A stretch of DNA of 57,059 bases, from positions 1 through 57,059 of the forward strand of contig QZKN01000114.1 in assembly GCA_003598175.1 (NCBI GenBank). The letters are read 5' to 3'. The DNA comes from Candidatus Omnitrophota bacterium. GTDB taxonomy: Bacteria > Hinthialibacterota > Hinthialibacteria > Hinthialibacterales > Hinthialibacteraceae. The notes under the pieces are model-generated. The model saw only the letters and a program-made list of their open reading frames with translations. It had not been told where the DNA came from and did not search any database. Position numbers and translations under genes: made by a program. Positions 6,988-17,300 of the stretch are shown piece after piece (within the stretch, counting starts at the first letter, position 1; every line of letters starts with the position of its first letter).

Positions 6988-9069
6988 TCAAAACAACCGG
7001 GGTAAATATTCCGGTTTATCCGCAAACGGTGGGACTTCTCCATTCGCAACCTGATAGATGCGCTCGTGCGTTTCACGCGCCGCATTCGTCATCGGTTCAT
7101 ACGGCGAATTGCATACATCCAAAAAACCAATATTATAGTTTTCGCCGTCAAACCGTCCCATCGCCGATTGATCGTACAGCGTGAAATAATGCACTCCCAC
7201 GCAATACGGATTTGCCGCCGCGTCTTCGACATAATAGCGATACGCTTTGCCGCGATCTTCCTGCGTGCGCACGTGCACCAATCCCGGCGACGGCAATCCC
7301 ACATCAAGCGCGCCGAAATGGAATTCGCCGATCATCACCGGCATGTGCAGGCGATTCACGATCTCTTTGCAGGTATCGAGGGGAACGTTGGAACGATAAC
7401 AATTCATGCTGAACACGTCGAAACTCTGCATTCCTTTCACTGTCCACTGCGGGGGCACGCCTTGATAGCGGATGCCCAGATTTAAATGATGCGGATCGAC
7501 TTTTTTACAGCATTCGCTTAAGGTTTTAAAAAACTTCTCGACCATCAACTCGCTGAAATCAAACAAATCCTTCTTCGCGTTTTCCGTCAATCGGATTTTC
7601 CATTCGCCTTCGCCGATTGCGGCGAACGTGGCTGGGATTCCCCACGATTGCGATAGTTTGTCATTGGTTTCGTATCGTTGCTGTAAGAATGCGCTTAATA
7701 CGTTGCGCGTCTCGCAGGAAGGCGTGGTGAACAACATGCCGGCGGCGGGCGATTCGGACGAAAATCCCCACGTCGGCTCGTTCATCAGAAAATACCCGAT
7801 CATGGCCGCATCGTCGAGCGTCTCGCGCAGCTGTTGCGCGAAGGATTCCGCATCCTTCTGAAAATCGGGATGATACACATCCGGAAAGTCGCGATAGATG
7901 TTTTGCGAGCGAGAAAAGTGGGTGGATAATGGCCGAACGTAAGGAAATTTCGCCTCGCGCGCGATCTGCCATTCCGACCAGTTGGCGACGGTGTTGAATC
8001 CGAACGCGCGCAGTTGGGATAAGGCAATCTGAGCCCATTTTTCATGCCATGCTTCCGGTCCGAAGGTTCGAATCAAGTTCGCCCTTAAATAATCGATGGA
8101 TTGTCTTCCATAAATCGCTTTGAAATCCCCGGTCCGGTCCGGTTGAAACGTCAAAGCGGATTCGAGCCCCTCACAGAACGAATCGATTCCCGCTCTCACG
8201 CAATCCTGACCGGTCGACCAGAAAAAGTGTCCGTCAGGATCGACCAGCCACCAGCGCTTGCCGTCGTTATGCACGGCAAAGAAACCGTTTCCGTCGATTT
8301 TTCTCTCTTTCCATCCGCCCCAGCGGGTGAAGTGATCCGGCCAATTTTGCGTTGCGGCTGTCGCCAGTTGATCCTGCAAACGTTTGGTAAGTTGTTCGAC
8401 GGATCGCGTCTTTGCCGGCCAATCGTGAATCGTGCTCTGCCCCATTTCGTCTAGTAATTTTCCTTTCGGCAGCAGCGGCGCTTTCATGCGCGGAGCTTCT
8501 TCTTTCCACAAATAAAGCGGCGTCTGACACCAGCGGGCGGGTTGGTCGCTTTTATTGCCGACAATGAGTCGAATACGATCCACCTCGTTCAAATCGATGC
8601 GATCTCCGCCGCAGGACGGTTTCAACCATGCGCCTTCGCGCTCCAACCGCCAGCGATTGAGATTGGTAAATTCCATCGGCAGGCGAATGCGCGCGGATGC
8701 CTGATTGAGTCCTTTATATCCCATGCGAAACGCCGGACCGTTCTCTCCTTCCTGCAGTTGCATCGAAAATACGACGAGATGAACGCCATCCACCACAATA
8801 TCCGCGGAAAGATATTTCGCGCCGGCCAACAATCCTTTCGGAAATCGATATAATAAACCATCTCCGACTGCGTTGGCCGCGTACCACACCGCCTCGTCGA
8901 TGGGGGACTTGTCGGTTTCCTGCTTGAGACCTTTTATTAATTGATTTGGTATTAGTTTTGCCAGTTCTTCCGCCCCCGTGAACGGAGAGACGGCGAATAG
9001 AGCCATCCCTGACAATGCATTGGTTCGCACGAAGTCGCGGCGATTGAGGGAAACGAGTTTCTTGTTCAT
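6988..9069 (-). CDS. Secreted clan GH-A glycoside hydrolase (agarase/galactosidase-like)
   Basis: A 693-aa exported hydrolase. A Tat-like leader (NRRDFVRTNALSGMALFAV) opens the protein. Residues about 60-190 form a beta-rich carbohydrate-binding-like domain, then a TIM barrel from about 245 to the end. Catalytic glutamates fit clan GH-A: E431 in GYFLMNEPTW and E582 in MPVMIGEFHFGA. The WWLVDPDGHFFWSTGQDCVR segment at 273-292 resembles GH50-type beta-agarases and related uncharacterised hydrolases, so beta-agarase or beta-galactosidase activity is a guess, not a call. It lies between an antitoxin-like gene and a DUF4276 gene and is probably transcribed on its own. Confidence 0.78.
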   Translation of the reverse strand: MNKKLVSLNRRDFVRTNALSGMALFAVSPFTGAEELAKLIPNQLIKGLKQETDKSPIDEAVWYAANAVGDGLLYRFPKGLLAGAKYLSADIVVDGVHLVVFSMQLQEGENGPAFRMGYKGLNQASARIRLPMEFTNLNRWRLEREGAWLKPSCGGDRIDLNEVDRIRLIVGNKSDQPARWCQTPLYLWKEEAPRMKAPLLPKGKLLDEMGQSTIHDWPAKTRSVEQLTKRLQDQLATAATQNWPDHFTRWGGWKERKIDGNGFFAVHNDGKRWWLVDPDGHFFWSTGQDCVRAGIDSFCEGLESALTFQPDRTGDFKAIYGRQSIDYLRANLIRTFGPEAWHEKWAQIALSQLRAFGFNTVANWSEWQIAREAKFPYVRPLSTHFSRSQNIYRDFPDVYHPDFQKDAESFAQQLRETLDDAAMIGYFLMNEPTWGFSSESPAAGMLFTTPSCETRNVLSAFLQQRYETNDKLSQSWGIPATFAAIGEGEWKIRLTENAKKDLFDFSELMVEKFFKTLSECCKKVDPHHLNLGIRYQGVPPQWTVKGMQSFDVFSMNCYRSNVPLDTCKEIVNRLHMPVMIGEFHFGALDVGLPSPGLVHVRTQEDRGKAYRYYVEDAAANPYCVGVHYFTLYDQSAMGRFDGENYNIGFLDVCNSPYEPMTNAARETHERIYQVANGEVPPFADKPEYLPRLF

Positions 9070-9120
9070 GGAGTGACCTCCGGATTTTAATAATATATAA
9101 AAATCAATTATTACGATTTC

Positions 9121-9729
9121 TTATTGAATCAAATCCAACAATCCTTCTCGAAAAACACAAAAACTGTTTGACTGGTTTCGTGAAGGATCCATATATTTCG
9201 AAATCGTTCTCGCCACCTCGATTTTAGGCATCCCGCAGGAATAATATCCTGTTTGTTTCAGGACTCGTTCCAATGCTTCCCACGTACCTCCCGGGATGGC
9301 ATCCGGATTTCGAAATTTTGCTTTCCGTTCTAAATGACGAGATACTTTCGGATACGCGGTTATAATCGCTTCCATATCACCAAAGAACCAAGCCTCAAGT
9401 TCTTCAACTGCCAACCGGTTCAAAACACGAATTGGTTTTTTAGAACCGGAGGTTTTTGTAAAAAATCCTGCCTCCCAGGCAGTGCATTCCAGCCGTTCTT
9501 TTTGTTTTTTACAATCTTCTCCATCCTCATCATGCAAAACAACAATCCGAGAATCTCCGGAAAGATATTTTTTATACCCGCGCAAGCGATCCGGTAATTG
9601 TTTGAGCAAATCATGCTTCCCCTGGAAAGGATGGATGGTATAGGTTACTTCGGCGCCCAATATCTTAGGCAATAGATTCATTAATGCGGCTTCGGCGGAA
9701 GGTTCTTCCACAAGAAATTCAATATGCAT
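9121..9729 (-). CDS. DUF4276 TOPRIM-like protein, partner of the AAA ATPase
   Basis: A 202-aa protein of the DUF4276 type, which has a TOPRIM-like fold. The expected acidic residues are visible: E8/E9 in EFLVEEPSAEAAL and the DxD pair D67/D69 in VVLHDEDGEDC. These could bind Mg for nuclease or nucleotidyl chemistry. Start choice: an ATG at 9735 overlaps the ATPase stop (TAATG) but sits only 2 bases from AAGGAG, whereas ATG 9729 is 8 bases from it, so 9729 is preferred. It is the second gene of a tight two-gene operon with the AAA protein. Pairs of SMC/RecF-like ATPases with TOPRIM-like nucleases, as in OLD, RloAB and AbiL systems, defend against phage; defence is the likely role (inference). 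Confidence 0.8.
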   Translation of the reverse strand: MHIEFLVEEPSAEAALMNLLPKILGAEVTYTIHPFQGKHDLLKQLPDRLRGYKKYLSGDSRIVVLHDEDGEDCKKQKERLECTAWEAGFFTKTSGSKKPIRVLNRLAVEELEAWFFGDMEAIITAYPKVSRHLERKAKFRNPDAIPGGTWEALERVLKQTGYYSCGMPKIEVARTISKYMDPSRNQSNSFCVFREGLLDLIQ

Positions 9730-9734
9730 TTCCA

Positions 9735-10991
9735 TTACTCCTTCGCCATGCTTTTATGCATTTTACCCTTTCCTTTTGGGCCTCCTTCATTCGTCAGTGG
9801 ATCTCCCACTTCGAAATAATTTTCCATCCAGAGATATCCGAGTTTTGCGCCCGTATCCATAAATTCTTTGATTCCCTGCATATCGATCGCCCGTCGGGAT
9901 TGTGTAAAACCTTTTTCGTCGCGATAAAGAACCCAAAGTTCTTTTGGACGCAATCCATTCACAAAATATGGGGAATGAGTAGTAACAAGAAGTTGAGTCT
10001 GCTCCGATGCCGTTCTGCATTCTTCGGCCAATTCCGGCAGTAAACGGGGATGTAATTGATTTTCAGGTTCTTCAATGCCGATTAATTGCGGTGGATTGGG
10101 ATCATAGAGTAGCGTCAGATAAGACAACATTTTAATAGTACCATCTGAAGCATATTTTGATAATATAGGACGGTCGAAGGGTGCATCTTTGATTTGCAGC
10201 AACAACCGTCCATCGAACAACGGTTCCGCATCGACTCGTTCCAATCGAGGCACTCGTTTTGATAAAACTGCTAAAATACGATTCAGTTGGTCTTCATGCT
10301 GTTCCTTTAAATATTGAATCACGTTGGGAAGATTATCGCCGGTGGATGATAATCTTTCCTGAGGACCGGCTTCGGTAGCTCCTTTCATATTATTCGCACT
10401 CAAATAAGAAAGACACCAACCGGTTATAAATCGACGCAATGCGCTGACACGTGGGTGTTTGGCGAATTGTCCCAGTGTGTTCACTGCCAGCATCTCCGGT
10501 GAATCTAATTGTTCCGGATTTCGGATATCTTTCTCGTCAGGCAATTCTCCGGACACCACTTCACCAATTCCTTTCTGGAAATTAAGGAATCGGAAAGGCC
10601 TTCCTCTAATACCCCTTCTCCATTGCAGCCATTCTTCTGCGACTAAAGGTCCCCTCTCACCTTGATTAATTTCCAAATGATATGTTATCAAAGGAAGTGT
10701 TGGCTTTTCACGATATTTCAATTCGATAATGATAGGACCATCGGCTCCCCGTGTCCGCAATTCACTAAAACGCCCTCTTTTATCCCATGCGCGACGTAAG
10801 CCCGAAGTGAAACATTCGGAAAGAAATGCAAAGACATCAAAAATGGTTGATTTTCCACTCCCATTTGGTCCGAGAAAAACGGTTAAGGGAGTAATCTCCT
10901 TCAATTCCAAATCGTGTAAAGTCCGATAATTCTTTACCCGTAAATATTCGATGCGTGGAATCGTCTGTTGCAACAAACCTTGATCATCCAT
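9735..10991 (-). CDS. RecF/OLD-like AAA family ATPase
   Basis: A 418-aa ABC/SMC-type ATPase of the AAA_21 kind. The N-terminal strand [18 protein letters not shown] is typical of RecF-like proteins. Walker A is GPNGSGKS at 41-48; Walker B is [16 protein letters not shown] near residue 305; a His-loop [12 protein letters not shown] follows. Between them is a helical insertion of about 200 residues, as in OLD and RloA proteins. A short C-terminal extension ends in a Lys/Gly-rich tail. The stop overlaps the DUF4276 gene. Together they form a compact module resembling abortive-infection ATPase/TOPRIM systems. GAAG upstream of the start is a weak ribosome site. Other chromosomal roles, such as DNA repair, cannot be ruled out. 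Confidence 0.87.
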   Translation of the reverse strand: MDDQGLLQQTIPRIEYLRVKNYRTLHDLELKEITPLTVFLGPNGSGKSTIFDVFAFLSECFTSGLRRAWDKRGRFSELRTRGADGPIIIELKYREKPTLPLITYHLEINQGERGPLVAEEWLQWRRGIRGRPFRFLNFQKGIGEVVSGELPDEKDIRNPEQLDSPEMLAVNTLGQFAKHPRVSALRRFITGWCLSYLSANNMKGATEAGPQERLSSTGDNLPNVIQYLKEQHEDQLNRILAVLSKRVPRLERVDAEPLFDGRLLLQIKDAPFDRPILSKYASDGTIKMLSYLTLLYDPNPPQLIGIEEPENQLHPRLLPELAEECRTASEQTQLLVTTHSPYFVNGLRPKELWVLYRDEKGFTQSRRAIDMQGIKEFMDTGAKLGYLWMENYFEVGDPLTNEGGPKGKGKMHKSMAKE

Positions 10992-11213
10992 GAGTTTTTC
11001 ATCTTCAATAGTATGATTTCTATTCTCATTAAACCATATAATCTATGATTACTCAATTGTAATACTGATTATTCCATGCTTAACATTGATTGCGCATTAA
11101 GCTTGTACTCAGCCAACAGGCAAATCAAGGAACGCCGGTGCGGTTTTCGAAGGCTCCCTGCGCAGGATTTACTCAAATCCGTGATCTCTGTTGAGTAAGA
11201 ATTGCGCAATGTG

Positions 11214-12434
11214 TTATCGCAAATGGTTTGCATCCGACGGCAGACGCATTCGAAACGTGGTTCCCTGCTTCGGTTGGCTTTCCGCGCTGATGGTTCCGCC
11301 ATGCAGTTCCACCAGTTCTCTGGCGATGGAGAGTCCCAATCCCGAACCTTTGGCGATTTGTTTGGATTCATTGGTGCGATAAAAACGATCCCAGATTTTT
11401 TCACTTTCCTCTTTGGTAAAGCCGATGCCCGAATCCTTTACGACGAATTCGATCGTTTTCCCGTGTTTGGAGAGCGACACTTCCACTGTCCCTCCATCCG
11501 GCGTATATTTGATGGCGTTGCCGATCAATTCTCCCATCACTCGTTCCAATTTTCCGCCATCGGCGTGCGCCGTAATGGATTCTTTTCTGATATTTTTAAT
11601 AATAAGGATGTTTTTTTGCTCGGCGGCCGGTTTGCATTCCTGCATCACATGTTCCACGAGGGTGTTGAGTTGAATGGTTGTCTTTTCCAGAGCAATACGC
11701 CCGGATTCAATGCGGGAGAGATCGAGAATGTCGTTCACCAGGGCGGTCAGGCGATCCACCGAGCGCGTGGCTCGCAACAGGATCTGTGTCTGTTTTTCGT
11801 TGAGCGCGCCGCCGATGCCCAGCAGCAAATTATCCAACGTGCCTTTGATGGCGGTTAACGGCGTGCGCAAATCGTGGGAGGCTTGCGAAACAAATGAAGA
11901 TTTCATTTTATCGAGTTTGAGCAGTTCCTTATTCGTCAGCACCAGCCGTTGATGCGACTGCGCCAGTTGAACATGACGGCGAAGCGCGATTCCGGCCAGG
12001 ATGACAATCAACAGACTTTCCGTGATGGTGATCATCAGAAAACCGGGTTCCTTATACCACGGCAAGAGGACGGAAAATTCAAACGGCGGTTTATTGTTCA
12101 CTGCTTCCTCGCTTGCGCGCAATTCAAAGCGGTAGGGATCGCGAGGCGGGCGGCGCAATTTATCGATCAAATTCACCACCACCGGTTCGATCGCCTTCCA
12201 TTCCTTATCCGACAATCCCAGCGCTTCTTTCATGCGTTCGCTTCGTTCCGCTTCCGTGGGCGGAGAAGGACGCCCCCCTTCCCGCATAAACCGATTGCCT
12301 TCCCGAGGGCCTTGATCGAACCGCGACGGGGGTTCCTGTATCGCACGATTCTCTTCCCCGGCGTTGACAGTCTTCCCGCCGGCGAATGCAATCATCAGAT
12401 GGATCGTTACCAGAAACAGCACCAATGTTCTCAT
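11214..12434 (-). CDS. Sensor histidine kinase with Spy/CpxP-like periplasmic region
   Basis: A 406-aa membrane-bound kinase. A signal/TM segment covers residues 1-20, a periplasmic region follows, and a second TM lies near 130-150. The periplasmic part (PTEAERSERMKEALGLSDKE, then WKAIEPVVVNLIDKLRRPP) has the Arg/Glu-rich helical look of Spy/CpxP/LTXXQ metal-stress proteins. The kinase core is canonical: H187 in ASHDLRTPLTAIKG, N-box LIGNAIKYTPDGG, G1 VKDSGIGF, F-box WDRFYRTNESKQ and G2 GSGLGLSIARELVELHGG. No response regulator lies beside it on this strand, so it is an orphan. Envelope or metal stress sensing is inferred from the periplasmic region only. Confidence 0.88.
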   Translation of the reverse strand: MRTLVLFLVTIHLMIAFAGGKTVNAGEENRAIQEPPSRFDQGPREGNRFMREGGRPSPPTEAERSERMKEALGLSDKEWKAIEPVVVNLIDKLRRPPRDPYRFELRASEEAVNNKPPFEFSVLLPWYKEPGFLMITITESLLIVILAGIALRRHVQLAQSHQRLVLTNKELLKLDKMKSSFVSQASHDLRTPLTAIKGTLDNLLLGIGGALNEKQTQILLRATRSVDRLTALVNDILDLSRIESGRIALEKTTIQLNTLVEHVMQECKPAAEQKNILIIKNIRKESITAHADGGKLERVMGELIGNAIKYTPDGGTVEVSLSKHGKTIEFVVKDSGIGFTKEESEKIWDRFYRTNESKQIAKGSGLGLSIARELVELHGGTISAESQPKQGTTFRMRLPSDANHLR

Positions 12435-12574
12435 CCTATCAGCTCGTTACATGTAGTTATAAAATCATCCCACATGGAATGATTTCCATTTTGCCTGGTA
12501 TTATATTCACTTCATTCGGTTCGAGATATCCGTTTTCTTTTGAACTTACACTTTTCAAATCACCTAAACCGACA

Positions 12575-12709
12575 GGATCGATCGATCACAACAAAGGATG
12601 AAAATTTGTGGTGCGGACCTCTGGTCTGCACATGCGGGCAGGATGCCCGCGCTCCGGCATTTTCATAGAAACCGTCATGATCGGTTGATCACAACGACAC
12701 ATTTTCATA
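12575..12709. repeat. Composite hairpin repeat, family A (copy 1)
   Basis: A left shoulder (GATCACAACAAAGGATGAAA, starting about 12583) joins two hairpins: GTGCGGACC/GGTCTGCAC (12609-12632) and a perfect GCGGGCA-gga-TGCCCGC. A right shoulder at 12679-12700 reads TGATCGGTTGATCACAACGA, almost the same as the shoulder at 50025. The rest of the 490-base gap (12435-12924) is AT-rich and shows no gene; the strong GGAGG at 12914 belongs to the next gene. Confidence 0.75.
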
Positions 12710-12924
12710 CAAAACCCTGTCCCATTTTTATTAAGCAATTTGTGTTCCACTTTTTGCGATAGAATACACTAAATTTGTTTGTATTCACTGACAACACCAC
12801 ATCGATGCAATCCATTTTGGATTTGGAATTTTGATTCTATACTGAACGGACACATCCATTTCCGAATACCTGTTCGAAAAAGGAAACGATATTTAAAATA
12901 CCAGTTTATTGATGGAGGATCAGG

Positions 12925-14304
12925 ATGAAAACCCACATAACGCACAATCAAATCTTCTTTTCAACCGGCGTATGGATCCTTGTACTGGTCCTATGCTTCT
13001 TTCCTGTGCCGTATGGATACGCCGAGTCGAACTCCACTCTCCACATCGGTTATGCCGACGTTGACATCACTCCCGAACTCGGCGTGACCATGCCCGGCTA
13101 TTTCACCGAACGCCGAGCGTCGGGCATGCTTGATCCATTGTTGGCCAAAGCGTTGGTTTTGAAGAAAGAGAACACGACGCTGGCGATCGTTGCGCTGGAT
13201 TTGATCGGCGTGCAAGCGCCATTGGTGGAAGCAATTCGCGCAGCGATCGAGGATAAAACCGGCATTCCACCGGAACACATCTTCCTGCACGCCACTCATA
13301 CCCATACCGGCGCCACGGTCTCCGAAATCGAGGAGCCATTACCCGCGCAGGTTGCCGCGGCTGTGCAGCAAGCGCTGGAAAACTGCGTTGCCGAATCCAC
13401 CGTCACGTACGGATGCGGACAGGAACGTCGCATTGCCTTCATTCGCCGTTATTTGATGAAAGACGGAAGCGTGCGAACCAATCCCGGCCGCGCCAATCCC
13501 GACGTCGTGCGGCCGATCGGCGAAATCGATCCTGACGTTCACATCATTACCTTCAACGACGCAAAAACCGCGCTTGTCAGCTATGGCCTTCATCTGGATT
13601 GCATCGGCGGCACACTGTTTTCCGCCGATTATCCCTATCACCTGACGCAGACGATGAAAACCAAATCAGGAAACGAATGGAACGTGATTTATCTCAACGC
13701 CTGCTGTGGAAATGTAAACCACATCAACGTCAACGATCCGGATCAACGCAGCGGATATGATGAATCTCGTAAAATTGGAACGCGGTTGGCCGAAACGGCG
13801 TTGAACGCGCAGAAGGAAGCGAAACCGATTGCTATCGACGGTATCGCGGCTCGGTGTGAAACCGTGCAAAGCCCGGTCCGCACAGTGAAAGCGGAGGATT
13901 ACGAATGGGCGAAACAGGAAATGCAGCGAGATCCGGAAGAAGCCAACAAACGCAAATTCAACGAACGCACTCCCGCCCGTATCATTGCGTTGGCGGAAAC
14001 GCAAGAGGAATTCCATCCCGCGGAAATCATCGCGCTACGCATCGGTCCCCTCGCCATCGTGGGAATGCCGGCGGAAGTATTCGTCGAAGTGGGGCGCGAC
14101 ATAAAAACGCATTCCATTTTCGATCCCACGTTGACCATCGGTTTGACCGGTGGATCGATGGGATATCAACCTCACCCACGCGGATACGACGAAGGGGGAT
14201 ACGAAGCGACGTACGGCAGCGCGCGCCATGCGCCCGCAACGCCGATTTTATGGAGCGATGCGGCCGGCCGATTGCTTTTGGAACTCCATAATGGAGCGCA
14301 ATGA
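12925..14304 (+). CDS. Neutral/alkaline ceramidase-like secreted enzyme
   Basis: A 459-aa exported protein matching the N-terminal catalytic domain of neutral/alkaline non-lysosomal ceramidases (PF04734). A signal peptide ends near residue 33. Then come IGYADVDITPELGVTMPGY, the Zn-ligand motif HATHTHTGA (H122, H125, H127), IYLNACCGNVNHIN and a late GLTGGSMGYQPHPRGYDEGG segment. True ceramidases are about 650 aa and have a C-terminal Ig-like domain; this protein lacks it, like many environmental homologues annotated only by domain. The substrate may be a sphingolipid or another amide. GGAGG precedes ATG. Its stop overlaps the start of a sensor kinase gene (ATGA), implying translational coupling and a common function. 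Confidence 0.85.
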   Translation: MKTHITHNQIFFSTGVWILVLVLCFFPVPYGYAESNSTLHIGYADVDITPELGVTMPGYFTERRASGMLDPLLAKALVLKKENTTLAIVALDLIGVQAPLVEAIRAAIEDKTGIPPEHIFLHATHTHTGATVSEIEEPLPAQVAAAVQQALENCVAESTVTYGCGQERRIAFIRRYLMKDGSVRTNPGRANPDVVRPIGEIDPDVHIITFNDAKTALVSYGLHLDCIGGTLFSADYPYHLTQTMKTKSGNEWNVIYLNACCGNVNHINVNDPDQRSGYDESRKIGTRLAETALNAQKEAKPIAIDGIAARCETVQSPVRTVKAEDYEWAKQEMQRDPEEANKRKFNERTPARIIALAETQEEFHPAEIIALRIGPLAIVGMPAEVFVEVGRDIKTHSIFDPTLTIGLTGGSMGYQPHPRGYDEGGYEATYGSARHAPATPILWSDAAGRLLLELHNGAQ

Positions 14305-17300
14305 ATGAATTGCTTTTCGTATTCAAACAACTAATAAAATCGGTTTGGATCGTATTCTTTTTTCTTTTTTCCCTTATCTCCATCCAACCGTCCCTGGCAC
14401 AGACGCCGCCACATTGGCGTTTTTGGCTGGCGGAAAACGGACTGCGGGAATCCTGTTCCAACGCGGTGTTCGTCGCGCCGGACGGCCATGTTCTCGTCAA
14501 TCACGGGCATGTCGATCAAATGAGCATTCTCGACGGCTACACGGTCGCCAACATCCCCAGTCCGGGCGTCGGCGTTCCGGTTTACGAGAGCCCGTCCGGT
14601 GAGATCTGGTCGGTTTTCGGGGACGGTTTTCAGAAATATGAATACGAACGGGATATTACCGACGGACGTTGGATTCGTTATCCCATTCAACCGAATGGCT
14701 CCTCCATCCTGTCCTTTTTTCCCATTTCCGACAATCAGATTTGGTATATCCATGCCGATCGAATGATGCGTTACCATTGCGACGCTCATCAAACACAAGT
14801 CATGGTAAATGCCGTGGAAACCAAGCTCGGTTCATTCATCGATATGATTCATTCGCGCGAAGGGGGAATATGGATTGCAGGAATCCATGGACTGGCTCGT
14901 GGTCAATCCGATGAAACCGATTCCGATTCTTTCGTTTGGAAGGAATATGTACTGCCACAAACGCTACAAATTTCCAATTTGAATCATTTGCAGGAATGCG
15001 ATACCGGCATACTATTCGCAACCGCCTTCTCCAGTGAATTCCAACGACATGTTTTAATTCAATTCACAGACGGAGAATGGAAAATTGTCTTTACGGATCC
15101 ACAAAACGATGTCGCCGCAGGTTGGGGTGGATTCCAAGGCCAATTCTGGATTTTCCAAAATCCATTTGCGCTTTTTTTCCACGAAAACCACCACTGCTCT
15201 CGCGTGGAAACAACGAAAGTTCTTTCGCGTGATTTGATCGACCTGCATACGCAACCGAATGGCATTTTCTGGATGGCCACCAGCGAAGGATTGGCGCGGT
15301 ATGCGCCCGCAACCTGGCGAACTCCCGCAAACATGCCGCGCCCGGACACGGTGGTACACGCCATACGGGAAGACCAAACCGACGCCGTCTGGTTTGCCAT
15401 GAAAGACCATCTGGCTTGTTGGGATCATGAGAACTGGACGCTTCATCTTTTGCCGCCCGGCCATCAGACGCAGGAACTCCTCACGGAAGACATGACATTT
15501 TTGCCGGATGGTCAAATCGCCCTTCTCAGCACCAACGATCTTCTCCTATTTCATCCGCAAACCGGACAATTCAAAACCGTCCGTCATCCCGAATCATGGA
15601 AAATCTCTCTTCTCTCATCCGGCGATAAAGAAGGCATTTGGCTGCTGTGCAGTAAAGGCTCACAGTTTCGTCTGGAGCAATACAATGGCCGAGACTTTCG
15701 TACCATTCTCGCGCATGAAAGCGGTCAATTTTTCGATGAGAACATCCGCCACATTTATCGAAATCGAGACGGTGATTTCTGGTTTGCCGGTTTGAATGGG
15801 CTGGTGCGTTATCAAAATGGACATTTTCATCGGTTCGTTCCATCCGATGGATATACCGATTCGGCGGCGTATTGCATTCACCCCATCGATGAGAAAAACA
15901 TTTGGGTCGGCGGCAGAGACTGTATTTTTGAATATGACGGAGTTAACTGGTCTTTGGTTCAATCCGGTCTGGACAGCGTTCGCTCGATGATCACCGCGCG
16001 CGATGGCAGCGTGTGGGTGGCTTCCGGCGTCGGTTTGCATCGGTTTCATGAGAATTCGTGGATGACGAATTCATTCGAAGATGGCCTTCCCAACGCGGCT
16101 GTTTTCGAGGTGTATGAAGACCGCCGCGGCAATCTCTGGGCCGGAACCTCCAGCGGCGTCAGCCTCTATCATCGCGACGCCGACCTCGACGCGCCGGAAA
16201 CGTGGATCCCGCCGGAAAAAAACTCACGCGAAGTCGCCCCAGCCGGCGCTCAATTCTTCTTTCAGGGCATGGACAAATGGCGGTATACGCAATCGGAGCG
16301 TCTGCTCTTCTCGCATCGCTTCGATCAGGAGCCGTGGACGCCCTTCTCGAAAGATACCGTCGTTTCCGCCCATCATTTATCGCCCGGTCCGCATACCTTC
16401 GCCGTGAAAGCCATGGACCGAAATTGGAATATTGATCCCACACCTGCGGAATATCCTTTTATCGTTTTGCGTTCGTGGTATAAAGAACCATTTTTTCTTG
16501 TTATCCTCACGTTGGGAACGATCCTGTCAATTTTTTCGCTGCGGTTGCATCTCTCCCACCATCGCAATCTAGGCCGGCTCATTGCCGTACGCACGGCGGA
16601 TTTGAAACGCGCCAATGAAAAGTTGCAGGAGGACGCCAACGAAATCAAAACCGCGTACGAGCAGGTGCTTTCCTATCAGACGCAGCTGCAAATGCTGGCG
16701 TCCGAATTGTCGCTGGTCGAGGAACGCGAACGCCGCCGCCTGGCCGTGGATTTGCACGACGGCATCGGCCAGACGCTTGTTCTCGCCATCATCAAACTTG
16801 AGGCGCTGCAATCTTCACTCGCGTCACATGAAGAATCCGACGATTTGGAAAAAATCAAAAACCTGATCGACCAAACATTGCAGAATTCCCGAACGTTGAC
16901 GCTTGAATTGTGCCCTTCCATCCTCTACGAAGTCGGCCTCGAAGCCGCCATCGAGCAACTGGTTGATCAGATACATGCACAGCATGGCATTCGCATCGAA
17001 ACGCGCATCGATCTTCCCATTCCCCAAGCGCCGGACGATCTCCGGTATTTCCTCTTTCGCGCCATTCGTGAGTTGTTGATGAATGTAGTAAAACATGCGC
17101 ACGTTCAAACGGCGGCGTTAACCGTTACTTGCGACGCCTCCGGCATTACAATTTGTGTGCACGATGCAGGAATCGGCTTCGATCCACACGCACAACCGGC
17201 AAAAACCGTGGGATTCGGCCTTTTTAGTATCCGTGAGCGCTTGACGCAAATCGGCGGAAACATGAAAGTGGAAAGCAAGCCCGACAAAGGAACTTCCATT

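Noticed and set aside
12435..12924. Insertion sequence
   Set aside because: Only hairpin repeats are present; there is no transposase frame and no clear target duplication.
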